A stretch of DNA of 64,000 nt from Bifidobacterium santillanense (GTDB lineage Bacteria > Actinomycetota > Actinomycetes > Actinomycetales > Bifidobacteriaceae). Both the position numbers and the translations under genes were made by a program. Of the stretch, positions 36,257 to 44,248 are shown one piece after another. Location of the stretch: positions 186,001 to 250,000 of the forward strand of contig NZ_JAFEJS010000002.1 in the NCBI RefSeq assembly GCF_018555385.1, written 5' to 3'. The notes below the pieces were generated by a model. It did not search any database. It saw only the letters and a list, made by a program, of their open reading frames with translations, and had not been told where the DNA came from. Position 1 is the first letter of the stretch. The number at the start of each line of letters is the position of its first letter.

Positions 36257-37138
36257 TCACCGCGCGTCGGGAGACGGCGTCTGATCGGAGCCGAACCACT
36301 TCTCGGTGAGCTTCTTCGTGGTTCCGTCCTTGTCGAACCTCGTCAGGACCTCGTTCACCTCGTCGCGCAGCTTCTCCTCGCCCTTCGGGAACACCAGGTA
36401 GCTGTAGTTCTGGTCCTGCAGTTCCTGGCTGACCTTCTCGCCGAGTTCGATGGCCTGAGTCTTGCTGTTGAGCTTCTTCGTGTAGAAGTCGAACATCGGC
36501 CCGTCGATGATGATCGCGTCCACCTGCCCGTTCTCGACCTGGCGGATCTCGTCGGGGATATCGACGGAGGAGAACTTCAGGTTGATCTGATCGTCCGGGT
36601 TGCTCTTGTTGTATTTCTGCAACGCGATGGAGATGTTGGTGCCGTCCGCCGAGGTCAGCATCGTGTGGCCGGCCAGATCGGACAGGCTGTCCACCTTCGT
36701 GATGCTCGAGCCGGGCGCCACGACCGCCACGTACCGGTTCTTGTAGATCGGCTTGCTGAACAGGTACTTGTCCTTGCGTTCGTCGGTCTTCGCGAAGTTG
36801 TTGACGCCGATCTGGTAGCGGCCGGAGTCGAGCCCGGGGAAGATGGCCTTGAAGTCGGCCGTCTCGAATTCGAGCTTGTACTGGGGCAGCTCCTTGAAGA
36901 TCGCCTTGGTCAGTTCGATGTTCTCGCCGGTCAGCGTGCCGGACTCGTCCTTGTACGTGTACGGCGCCGGACTACCTCCGGTCACGGCCCGAATCGTCCT
37001 CACGCCGGTCGACGAATCGCTTTCCTGCGCCGCCTGGGCCGAGCCGCATGCGGCCAGTCCCATGGCGAGCAGCACCGCGATGCCGCCCGCCAGGACGCGT
37101 CTGAACAGTCCGTTGGAATTTCCGTGCCTCGTGTTCAC
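36257..37138 (-). CDS. Amino-acid ABC transporter substrate-binding lipoprotein 3 (family 3)
   Basis: 293 residues starting at a GTG (37138) with GGAGAGGAGAAG upstream; an Arg-containing lead, hydrophobic segment and lipobox GLAAC follow. The family-3 ligand motif is GRYQIGVNNFAKTDER. The closest relative in the window is binding protein 2 (shared PAPYTYKD/PAPFTFKD, EIRQVENG/AIRQVENG and KWFGSDQTP end). It lies 35 bp after paralogue 5, so the pair is one unit, enzyme first. Confidence 0.88.
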   Translation of the reverse strand: MNTRHGNSNGLFRRVLAGGIAVLLAMGLAACGSAQAAQESDSSTGVRTIRAVTGGSPAPYTYKDESGTLTGENIELTKAIFKELPQYKLEFETADFKAIFPGLDSGRYQIGVNNFAKTDERKDKYLFSKPIYKNRYVAVVAPGSSITKVDSLSDLAGHTMLTSADGTNISIALQKYNKSNPDDQINLKFSSVDIPDEIRQVENGQVDAIIIDGPMFDFYTKKLNSKTQAIELGEKVSQELQDQNYSYLVFPKGEEKLRDEVNEVLTRFDKDGTTKKLTEKWFGSDQTPSPDAR

Positions 37139-37173
37139 GAGTTCTTCTCCTCTCCTCCGGGTCGGTCGGCGCG

Positions 37174-38274
37174 TCAGGCCAGCGGGTCGATGTGGCGGCC
37201 GAATTGCCAGAGTTCCTCGGTGCCGGCGGTGCCGGGGCCCGAGTACCATTCGTCGCCCGCGAGCGCCGTGCGGTCGACCGGTTCGAGCCAGCGCTCGAGG
37301 AATTCGGGACGACCGGCCTCGGTGCGGCCACCGAACACGCTCTCGTCCTTCTCGGAGCCGACGATGCGCGGGCTGTATGCGCCGTCGGCGTCGGGGATGA
37401 ATCCGAACGCGTACTTCTCCTCGTCGTCGATGAATCCCGGCGTCTGGAACAGGTCGCGCGCGTAATCCCACAGGTGCGGGTAGTCCCACACGTGCACCAC
37501 GTCGTCCGTACCGAGCCGGCGAGTGATGCCAGGACGGTACGTCGACTCGTACGATTCGAGCGTCTGGAACAGTCGCACGTCGGAGTCGGTCAGGCGCGGT
37601 CCGAACAGGTAGCGGCGGGAGGCCAGACGGTAGTCGAGGTCCTCGAGGCGGATGCGGAACACGTCGTAGGCGACGCGCGCGGCCTCGCGGTTTTGGGCGA
37701 ACAGCACCTTGTACGTGCCGTTGTTGACGTCGTCGAACAGCTGCTGGTTCAACAGGTCGATGCGCGTGCGCAGGTCCTTCGGGTACAGGTCCGGCGCACC
37801 CTCCTTGTGGTACGGCGCCCACACCGTCTCCAGGTCGAGCGGCAGGGTGTGGTAGTTGTTCGTCACCACGCGGCCGGTCTCGACGTCGATGACGGCGGGC
37901 GACGTGCCCTTGCCCTCGTAGAACGGGTCGGTCGCCTCGTAGAAGTCGCCCAGATGCGTGTAGCCGAACCGCTTGCCGTATCCTTCCGGGTCGAGGATCC
38001 AGCCTTCGTCGTCGCCTCCCAGCACGGATTCGACGGCGATGGCGTTCTCCAGTCCGAGCAGACGGCGGACGATGCGCAGACGACGGTTCCAGCCGCACGT
38101 CACCAGGCCGATGATGAGGTATCGGTTCGGGATGACCGGCAGGTCGTCGGCGCCGTAGCCGAACCGCTTGGTGAAGTAGACGCGCTGCCGGTTGAACGTG
38201 CCGTCCTGCGTGACGCGCAGCTGCTGCTTATGGCGCAGGTCGGGTTGCGTGATGGTCTGGATGGAATCGGACAT
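37174..38274 (-). CDS. Glutathionyl-hydroquinone reductase-like protein, paralogue 5
   Basis: 366 residues. Active site TCGWNRRLRI with C60, TNNYH grip, LTDSDVRLFQTLESYE and WDYPHLWDYARDLFQTPGF. Shares its N-terminal pattern (RQRVYFTKRFGYG) and length with paralogue 2. ATG at 38274 with AAAGG 6 nt upstream. It is the first gene of a unit with binding protein 3. The long gap upstream (38275-38879) should contain its promoter, but no shared box is clear there. Confidence 0.8.
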   Translation of the reverse strand: MSDSIQTITQPDLRHKQQLRVTQDGTFNRQRVYFTKRFGYGADDLPVIPNRYLIIGLVTCGWNRRLRIVRRLLGLENAIAVESVLGGDDEGWILDPEGYGKRFGYTHLGDFYEATDPFYEGKGTSPAVIDVETGRVVTNNYHTLPLDLETVWAPYHKEGAPDLYPKDLRTRIDLLNQQLFDDVNNGTYKVLFAQNREAARVAYDVFRIRLEDLDYRLASRRYLFGPRLTDSDVRLFQTLESYESTYRPGITRRLGTDDVVHVWDYPHLWDYARDLFQTPGFIDDEEKYAFGFIPDADGAYSPRIVGSEKDESVFGGRTEAGRPEFLERWLEPVDRTALAGDEWYSGPGTAGTEELWQFGRHIDPLA

Positions 38275-38661
38275 GATGGGCCTTTCGAATGATGGAAAAC
38301 GATGACCGGCGGAATCCGCGCGGAATCCCGCTCTGGAATCGAAAACGATGCGGTCACGCATGGGAACCGCGTGACCGGAAGGTGTGCCGGCCTCGTACGC
38401 ACGTTGCGGAAACGGTCGCACGGGACCGGCACGGAACGGATGTCGGATCGATCGACGGGACGGTGGAAGATCGGGACACGTCTCCCGTCATCGGTTTCGG
38501 GACCGGTGTTCGGGACCACGCGGAATCGATGACGGATGGTGATACGGCATCGATATGCGGCGACGGTTCCCGACGGATCGCCCGGACATCCTTGCGGCGC
38601 CCCTGGCGGACGCGAAACGGGCGAGTTTAACGCCTACGACAGGTTGCGAACCGGCCGCAGG

Positions 38662-38724
38662 CTACATCATTCGGAAGGCTCCGGTGGTCGCACCGATGAC
38701 GATACGGACCTTATGGCTGATCAT
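38662..38724 (-). CDS. Possible 20-residue leader peptide or small protein
   Basis: A short frame begins at ATG 38724 with AAAGGGG at good spacing and reads MISHKVRIVIGATTGAFRMM before TAG. It lies between the cystathionine-enzyme gene and paralogue 5, in a 605-bp gap with nothing else recognised except the hairpin at 38775. The strong ribosome site in an otherwise empty region is the only evidence. Two terminal Met codons could suit a methionine leader, but no attenuator hairpins were identified. Confidence 0.3.
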   Translation of the reverse strand: MISHKVRIVIGATTGAFRMM

Positions 38725-38774
38725 GACAAATCCCCTTTCTGTCATGAATCACGGTGTGATGGTGGTTTCCTCCA

Positions 38775-38818
38775 TCGTCGTCGGAAGGTCCCCCGATCCT
38801 CCGACGACGAAAATTTTT
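38775..38818. terminator. Hairpin with U-run on the plus strand after the cystathionine-enzyme gene
   Basis: TCGTCGTCGGA (38775-38785) pairs with TCCGACGACGA (38800-38810). On the plus strand AAATTTTT follows, a good intrinsic terminator; on the minus strand, where it would serve the gene ending at 38880, the AT run precedes the stem instead. Confidence 0.6.
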
Positions 38819-38879
38819 GGAATATCCCCGAACCGCCGCTCCCCCGAGCGGCGTCCGGGCGGCGTCCGGGCGATCTCGG

Positions 38880-40109
38880 TCAGGCGAAGACGCCCGAGGT
38901 GAGTTCGGCGAAGACGTCGGCGCCGGCGTGGCGCTCGATGTACTTCTCGTAGGCGATGTCGAACGCCTGGCCCAGATCCTCGATGAGGTCGGCGGCGTCC
39001 TCGATGCCGATGGCGAGACGCACCAGTTCGTCGGTGATGCCGACCTTGAGGCGCTCCTCGCGCGGCAGTTCGAAATGCGTCATGCGACACGGCAGCTCGG
39101 CGAGCGACTCGACCGCGCCCAGCGAGACGGCCAGACGGAACACGTGCAGGTTGTCGAGCACGTCGGCCGGATCGACGCCCGGCACGACCTCGAAGCTCAG
39201 CACGCCGCCGGCGCCCTTGAGGCCCTTCTCGCGCAGCTCGGCGTCACGGCCCGGCAGACCCGGGTAGTTGACGGTCTTGACGAGCGGATGCGCGAGCAGG
39301 TACTGCGCGACGGACTTCGCGTTGGCCTGCTGACGATCCATGCGCAGCGCGAGCGTCTGGATGCCGCGGCGCACCGCGTCGCATTCGAGAGGCGCGAGCA
39401 CCCCGCCGAAGCGGTTCTGCGCGAAGTACAGCCTGTTGCCGACCTCCTCGCTCAACGTCACCACGAGTCCGGCGTTCACGTCGGAGTGTCCGGCGAGGTA
39501 CTTGGTCGCGGAGTGGATGACGATGTCGGCGCCCAGATCGAGCGGACGCTGCAGGTACGGGGTGACGAACGTGTTGTCCACGATGGTCAGGGCCCCGTAG
39601 CGGCGGGCGATGTTGGCGATGCCGCGCACGTCGTTGACGTCGAGCAGCGGGTTGGTCAGGACCTCGAAGTAGACGGCTTTGGCCGGCGAGACGCCGTGCT
39701 CGCGATCCCCGGCGACCGCGTGTTCGAGCGCCTGGAAATCATGGGTGTCGACCGATTCGATCTTCAGCCCCCAGCGGGAGAAGTATTCGTGGAACAGCGA
39801 GTAGGTGCCGCCGTAGATGTTCTTGCCGACGACGATACGGTCGCCCGGCTCGAAGATGCTCAGGGTGGCGTGGATCGCTGCGAGACCGGAGGCGAACGCG
39901 AAGCCGCGGGTGCCGTGCTCGAGCTGCGCGATCTGGCGCTCGAGGAACTCGCGGGTGGGGTTGCCGCTGCGCGCGTAGTCGTAGCGGGGCATGGCGCCGA
40001 CCCCTTCGAAAGCATATGTGGTCGAGTTGTAGATCGGCGGGTTCACGGCGCCGGTGTTGTTGTCACCGACCGGCAGTCCGTGGACGAGCTGAGTGTTGAA
40101 CCTGGTCAT
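38880..40109 (-). CDS. Cystathionine gamma-synthase/lyase (Cys/Met metabolism PLP enzyme)
   Basis: 409 residues of the MetB/MetC/CGL family. Visible: TQLVHGLPVGDNNTGAVNPP opening, YARSGNPTR with PLP-phosphate binders, PLP Lys in IHSATKYLAGHSD, and SLGAVESLAELPC near the end (the family reads SLGGVESL). Residues at hand do not decide between synthase and lyase; the position at the head of a sulfur island fits either transsulfuration or cysteine-conjugate lysis. A GGGGGT run is the only ribosome-site candidate before the ATG. Divergent from the esterase gene. Confidence 0.88.
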   Translation of the reverse strand: MTRFNTQLVHGLPVGDNNTGAVNPPIYNSTTYAFEGVGAMPRYDYARSGNPTREFLERQIAQLEHGTRGFAFASGLAAIHATLSIFEPGDRIVVGKNIYGGTYSLFHEYFSRWGLKIESVDTHDFQALEHAVAGDREHGVSPAKAVYFEVLTNPLLDVNDVRGIANIARRYGALTIVDNTFVTPYLQRPLDLGADIVIHSATKYLAGHSDVNAGLVVTLSEEVGNRLYFAQNRFGGVLAPLECDAVRRGIQTLALRMDRQQANAKSVAQYLLAHPLVKTVNYPGLPGRDAELREKGLKGAGGVLSFEVVPGVDPADVLDNLHVFRLAVSLGAVESLAELPCRMTHFELPREERLKVGITDELVRLAIGIEDAADLIEDLGQAFDIAYEKYIERHAGADVFAELTSGVFA

Positions 40110-40278
40110 TGCGCACCCCCTATCGTGTTCGTGTGTCGTTCGCCCGGGGCCATTCCCCGTGCGGCTGATATCGAAGATAACGCAACTCGGCCCCGCGAAA
40201 CAGGGTGTCGTTATACGGCTTGCTTATGGGGCGTTATGAACCCGCGACGGCATACGCCGGGACCGCACGCGGACCGCC

Positions 40279-40294
40279 TACACTGGGCCTTATG
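40279..40294 (+). promoter_or_regulatory. -10 box and leaderless start of the esterase gene
   Basis: TACACT (40279-40284) then GGGCCTT and ATG at 40292, the same arrangement as at 16129. Confidence 0.55.
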
Positions 40295-40951
40295 AAGATC
40301 ACCAAGGCTTTGACGCGTCTGACCGACGATTCCGGTTCCTCCACCGATCCCGTGTTCGTGCTGCTGCACGGCTGGGGCTCCAACGAATACGATCTGCCCG
40401 ACCTGTTGGGCTACTGCGGCGCGGGTTCGGCCGACTACGCGAGCCTTCGCGCCCCGATCGCATACGGCATGGGCTACACGTGGTTCGGCGACTGGGCGCA
40501 CGAGGGCGTGCCGGAGGGCGAGTCGCTGACCCGTCAGGCGCACGACGCGGCCGAGGCGATCGACGCGTGGGTCAAGGCGAACATCCCGGCCGACCGTCCG
40601 GTCGTCACGATGGGCTTCTCGCAGGGCGGCCTCCTCGCCGCGCACATGCTGCGCTTCGACCCCGCGCGCTACGCGGCGGCCGTGAGCTTCTCCGGATGGC
40701 TCGCTCCGGGCGCGGCCGACGGCGACGGAACGCTCGAACGCATGAAGCCGCCGGTCTTCTACGGCCACGGCGCGGCCGACGACATCTTCCCGAAGGCCGA
40801 CGTCGCGGCGATGGGCGCGTTCTGGAGCGCTCACGGCACGCTCGACGAACGCGTCTACCCCGGCATGGCGCACTCGATCAACATGGACGAGCTGCGCGAC
40901 GTGCAGCGCTTCCTCGAGTCGAACGGATTCACGCGCCCGCGCATCTGGTGA
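40292..40951 (+). CDS. Alpha/beta hydrolase, phospholipase/carboxylesterase (YpfH-like)
   Basis: 219 residues with the Ser-Asp-His triad: LLHGWGSNEYDL oxyanion region (about 24-35), nucleophile Ser in MGFSQGG, Asp in HGAADDIFP and His in GMAHSIN. No signal peptide. Acyl ester hydrolysis is expected; the substrate is unknown. An in-frame start upstream (40205) would run through the -10 box and is not used here. The gene converges with the GTPase gene with only 19 bp between stops. Confidence 0.88.
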   Translation: MKITKALTRLTDDSGSSTDPVFVLLHGWGSNEYDLPDLLGYCGAGSADYASLRAPIAYGMGYTWFGDWAHEGVPEGESLTRQAHDAAEAIDAWVKANIPADRPVVTMGFSQGGLLAAHMLRFDPARYAAAVSFSGWLAPGAADGDGTLERMKPPVFYGHGAADDIFPKADVAAMGAFWSAHGTLDERVYPGMAHSINMDELRDVQRFLESNGFTRPRIW

Positions 40952-40970
40952 CCACCACGCGGCCCCGCGG

Positions 40971-43289
40971 TCACGCCGTCGCGTAGTCGACGTGCATGAA
41001 CTCGGGCACCTTGTACCACTTGACCGGATATCCGGCGCCGTGCGCGCAGAACACCGAATCTGGCGTATGCTCCAGATCCGACTCGGGGTCGTACGCGGCC
41101 TCCTCGATGACGCGAGCCTGATCGTGGCACGGCCGGTATCCGCCGAACGTCGCGGAGAAGCGTCCGCGGCCGTGCGTGTACGCGTTGACGTCCATCGCGT
41201 AGTCGCGCATCTCCGCCACGGGCGCCGACCCCTCGATCAGGGCGTACTCGCCGTCCGACGTCGCCGGGTCGAACGTGCCGGACATGCGCTGGATGTCCGC
41301 CATCGCGCGGCCCACCATATCGTCCGGCACCTCGAGCCGGAAGCGGTACCACGGCTCGAGCACGACGCAGTTGCCCGGGTCGGCGGCCACGGCCTTGACC
41401 ATCGCCGCGACGGCCTCCGCGCGGGCGTCGGGGTTCGTCGTGGCGGTTCCGTCGGCTTCCGTCCCTCCCGCTTTCCCGGACTTTCCCGACGGTTCCGGCG
41501 ACGTGCCGTCCGGCGCGTCCGATTCGTCGTCGATCTCGTACGCGGGTCGCTGCGTGTCCTTCCCGACGACCGCGTGCCCGGCGACGCCGGCGCGCGCCTC
41601 CATCAGCCCCTGACGGATCGCCCGGTACGTGGCCTGGCGGAAGTCGCCGCCTTCGGTGTGCTTGAGGTGCGCACGCGCGGCGACCAACGTCATCCTCACG
41701 TCCGTCAGCGGCGAGCCGGTGAGCACGCCCAGATGCTCGCGTTCGGTCAGATGCGTGAGGATGAGCCGCTGCCAGTTGCGGTCGAGCTCGTTCGTCGTGA
41801 GGGCCGACGCGACATGCACGCCGCTGCCCGGCTCGCCCGGTTCGATGAGGATGTGCGCCTCGGCGTAGTGGCGCAGCGGTTCGAAGTGCCCCACGCCCTC
41901 GATCGGCTCGGTGATGGTCTCGCGGTAGAGGATCGAGCCGGGGCCGAACGACACGTCGAGGCCGAAGCGCGTGTGCAGCGTCTGCTGGATGATCTCCAGC
42001 TGGACCGCGCCCATCAGCTGCACGTGGATCTCCTGCACGCGCTCCACCCACACGACGTGGAGCAGCGGGTCCTCGTCCTCGAGCTCGCGCAGGGCCGTGA
42101 GCACCTTGTGCAGGGTGAGGTCGTCGAAGCGCGGGAACTCGGCGGCTGGGCTCCGATCCTGTTCCGACGATGACGACGGGACGGCGACGCCGCCTGCGCC
42201 GGCGGGCAGCACGGTGTAGGTGAGGACCGGCTGCATCGCGGGCGATTCGGCGTCCGGCTCCGCGCCGAGCCCCTCGCCGGGAAACGTGTGCTCCAGACCG
42301 GTGACCGCGCACACCGAGCCGGCGGGCAGCTCGGTCTCGATGTCGAACTTCGCGCCGTTGTAGACACGTACCTGGTCGATCTTCTCGGTGGTTCCGGCGC
42401 CGTTCCCGGCCGTGCCGGCATCGCCCGCCGCATCGGCCGTCCCGCTGCCCGATCCGTCGCCGGTGCGCACGAGCGACTTCGCCCTGAGCGTGCCGCCGGT
42501 CACGCGCAGCCAGGTGAGGCGGTTGTGCTTGTCGTCGTGCGAGATCTTGAACACGCGCGCGCCGAACCCGGCCGGCCATTCGCGCTCGCGGGCGTAGGCG
42601 GCGAACCCGTCGAGGAACTCCTCGACCCCTTCGAGCTTCAGCGCGGAGCCGAAGAACACGGGGAACAGCTCGCGCGCGGCGATCATCGCGCGCACTCGGC
42701 CGAGCGTGAGCCCACCGGCGTCGAAGTACTCCTCCATCGCGGACTCGTCGAGCGCGGCGACGTCCTCGACCTCGTCACCGAACGGCACGGTCGTCCCGTC
42801 GGAGGCGCCGTCGCCCATCGCCGGCAGCGGGACCACCGCGTCGCTCAGGCGTCGTCGCAGCTGAGCCAGCACGGCGTCGCGGTCGAATCCGGGCGCGTCG
42901 CACTTGTTGACGAACAGGAACACCGGCACGCGGTACCGCGCGAGCAGCCGCCACAGCGTCTCGGTGTAGCCCTGCACTCCGTCGGTGCCGGAGACGACGA
43001 GGATCGCGTAGTCGAGCACGCGCAGCACACGCTCGGTCTCGGCGGCGAAGTCGACGTGCCCGGGGGTGTCGAGCAACGTGAGCCTGAGGTCGCCGTGCTC
43101 GACGAGCGCCTGGTGCGCGAAGATCGTGATGCCGCGCGCCTTCTCGAGCGAATCGGTGTCGAGGAAGGCGTCGCCGTGGTCCACGCGGCCGAGCGTGCGG
43201 ATCTCTCCGGTGCGGTACAGCAGCGCCTCGGACAGTGTGGTCTTGCCGGCATCCACATGCGCCACGATTCCCGCCGTGATCCGTGTCAT
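40971..43289 (-). CDS. EF-G/TetM-like translational GTPase, enlarged
   Basis: 772 residues, clearly of the ribosomal-protection (TetM/TetW/OtrA) branch of EF-G-like GTPases: G1 AHVDAGKTT (10-18), switch I RGITI, G3 DTPGH, G4 NKCD. Domains III-V include LHVVWVERVQEIHVQLMGAVQLE and the C-terminal block. It is about 130 residues longer than TetM because of three low-complexity inserts (near residues 280-310, 365-385 and 590-640). Such chromosomal genes need not confer tetracycline resistance, and the domain IV tip loop typical of TetM is not obvious. ATG at 43289 with GAAAGGAAG upstream. Confidence 0.82.
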   Translation of the reverse strand: MTRITAGIVAHVDAGKTTLSEALLYRTGEIRTLGRVDHGDAFLDTDSLEKARGITIFAHQALVEHGDLRLTLLDTPGHVDFAAETERVLRVLDYAILVVSGTDGVQGYTETLWRLLARYRVPVFLFVNKCDAPGFDRDAVLAQLRRRLSDAVVPLPAMGDGASDGTTVPFGDEVEDVAALDESAMEEYFDAGGLTLGRVRAMIAARELFPVFFGSALKLEGVEEFLDGFAAYAREREWPAGFGARVFKISHDDKHNRLTWLRVTGGTLRAKSLVRTGDGSGSGTADAAGDAGTAGNGAGTTEKIDQVRVYNGAKFDIETELPAGSVCAVTGLEHTFPGEGLGAEPDAESPAMQPVLTYTVLPAGAGGVAVPSSSSEQDRSPAAEFPRFDDLTLHKVLTALRELEDEDPLLHVVWVERVQEIHVQLMGAVQLEIIQQTLHTRFGLDVSFGPGSILYRETITEPIEGVGHFEPLRHYAEAHILIEPGEPGSGVHVASALTTNELDRNWQRLILTHLTEREHLGVLTGSPLTDVRMTLVAARAHLKHTEGGDFRQATYRAIRQGLMEARAGVAGHAVVGKDTQRPAYEIDDESDAPDGTSPEPSGKSGKAGGTEADGTATTNPDARAEAVAAMVKAVAADPGNCVVLEPWYRFRLEVPDDMVGRAMADIQRMSGTFDPATSDGEYALIEGSAPVAEMRDYAMDVNAYTHGRGRFSATFGGYRPCHDQARVIEEAAYDPESDLEHTPDSVFCAHGAGYPVKWYKVPEFMHVDYATA

Positions 43290-43444
43290 CGTCTTCCTTT
43301 CGTCCCGGAAACGCGTATTCCCACCAATATAGACCGCCCGCCGTCGGCGCACCGGCCCCGCCTTCCGCGCGTGCCTCTACTATGGATTGAGCATTTCGGG
43401 CGCGCCGGACGGTTCGCGCGCCCACGTTACAGAAGGAGCACACC

Positions 43445-44194
43445 GTGACCGCTTCCGGCATCACCGCATTCGGCCGCATCGACGATTCCGCGTACGACGA
43501 CGACGCGACCGGATTCCCGACCGACTACGTCACGCTCGATCTGGAGACCACCGGCTTCTATCCGAACAGCTGCTCGATCACCGAGATCGGCGCGGTGCGC
43601 GTGCGCGAGCGTCGGATCGTGGACCGCTTCCAGCAGCTGGTGAACCCGCTGCGCCCGATCCCCGCGCAGGTCGTCAGGCTGACCGGCATCACCGACGACA
43701 TGGTCGCGGGCCTGCCCACGATCGACGAGGTGCTGCCGCACTTCGTCGCGTGGCTGTCCGCCGGCGTCTCGGCCGATCCGGACGCCTCCTACGAGGCCGA
43801 CGGCGAGTCCGTGGCGGCCGTGCCGTTCGAACCGATCGTCGGGCACAACGTGAGCTTCGACATCCGCTTCCTCGACTGGAACGCGCGCCACGTGCTCGGC
43901 GACCCGTTCTCCTGCGTCGACTACGACACGATGCAGATCAGCCGCACGCTGTTCCCGTACGAGCGTCATCACCGTCTGCTCGACCTGATCCAGCGCTTCG
44001 AGATCGCCGACAACGAGGAGCACCGCGCCCTGAGCGATGCGATCCAGACGCAGCAGTGCCTCGAGTGGATGCACCGCTACACCGACCGTCACGCCGGCCG
44101 CACCGGATTCGGCGAGGCCCGCTGGAACGACGTGCCCGCCAAGAACAACGACGCGGTCATCCACCGTCAGCTCACGCTGTCGAACTGCAGGTGA
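43445..44194 (+). CDS. DnaQ-like 3'-5' exonuclease (DEDDh)
   Basis: 249 residues with the DEDDh residues in place: D-E in TLDLETTGF (about 30-36), D in GHNVSFDIRFLDW and H-D in EEHRALSDA. It is a stand-alone exonuclease like those related to the polymerase III epsilon subunit. The start is GTG at 43445 with AGAAGGAG upstream. A TACTAT -10 lies about 60 nt upstream. Precedes pepO, which has its own leaderless start. Confidence 0.9.
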   Translation: MTASGITAFGRIDDSAYDDDATGFPTDYVTLDLETTGFYPNSCSITEIGAVRVRERRIVDRFQQLVNPLRPIPAQVVRLTGITDDMVAGLPTIDEVLPHFVAWLSAGVSADPDASYEADGESVAAVPFEPIVGHNVSFDIRFLDWNARHVLGDPFSCVDYDTMQISRTLFPYERHHRLLDLIQRFEIADNEEHRALSDAIQTQQCLEWMHRYTDRHAGRTGFGEARWNDVPAKNNDAVIHRQLTLSNCR

Positions 44195-44248
44195 ACTTAT
44201 CGCCGGAACGGCCCGACCGCTCCCCCATGCCGACTACTGTTGGTTCCC

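Noticed and set aside
40971..43289. Annotation as an acquired tetracycline-resistance gene
   Set aside because: Only family-level similarity is visible, with large inserts and housekeeping context; resistance cannot be claimed.
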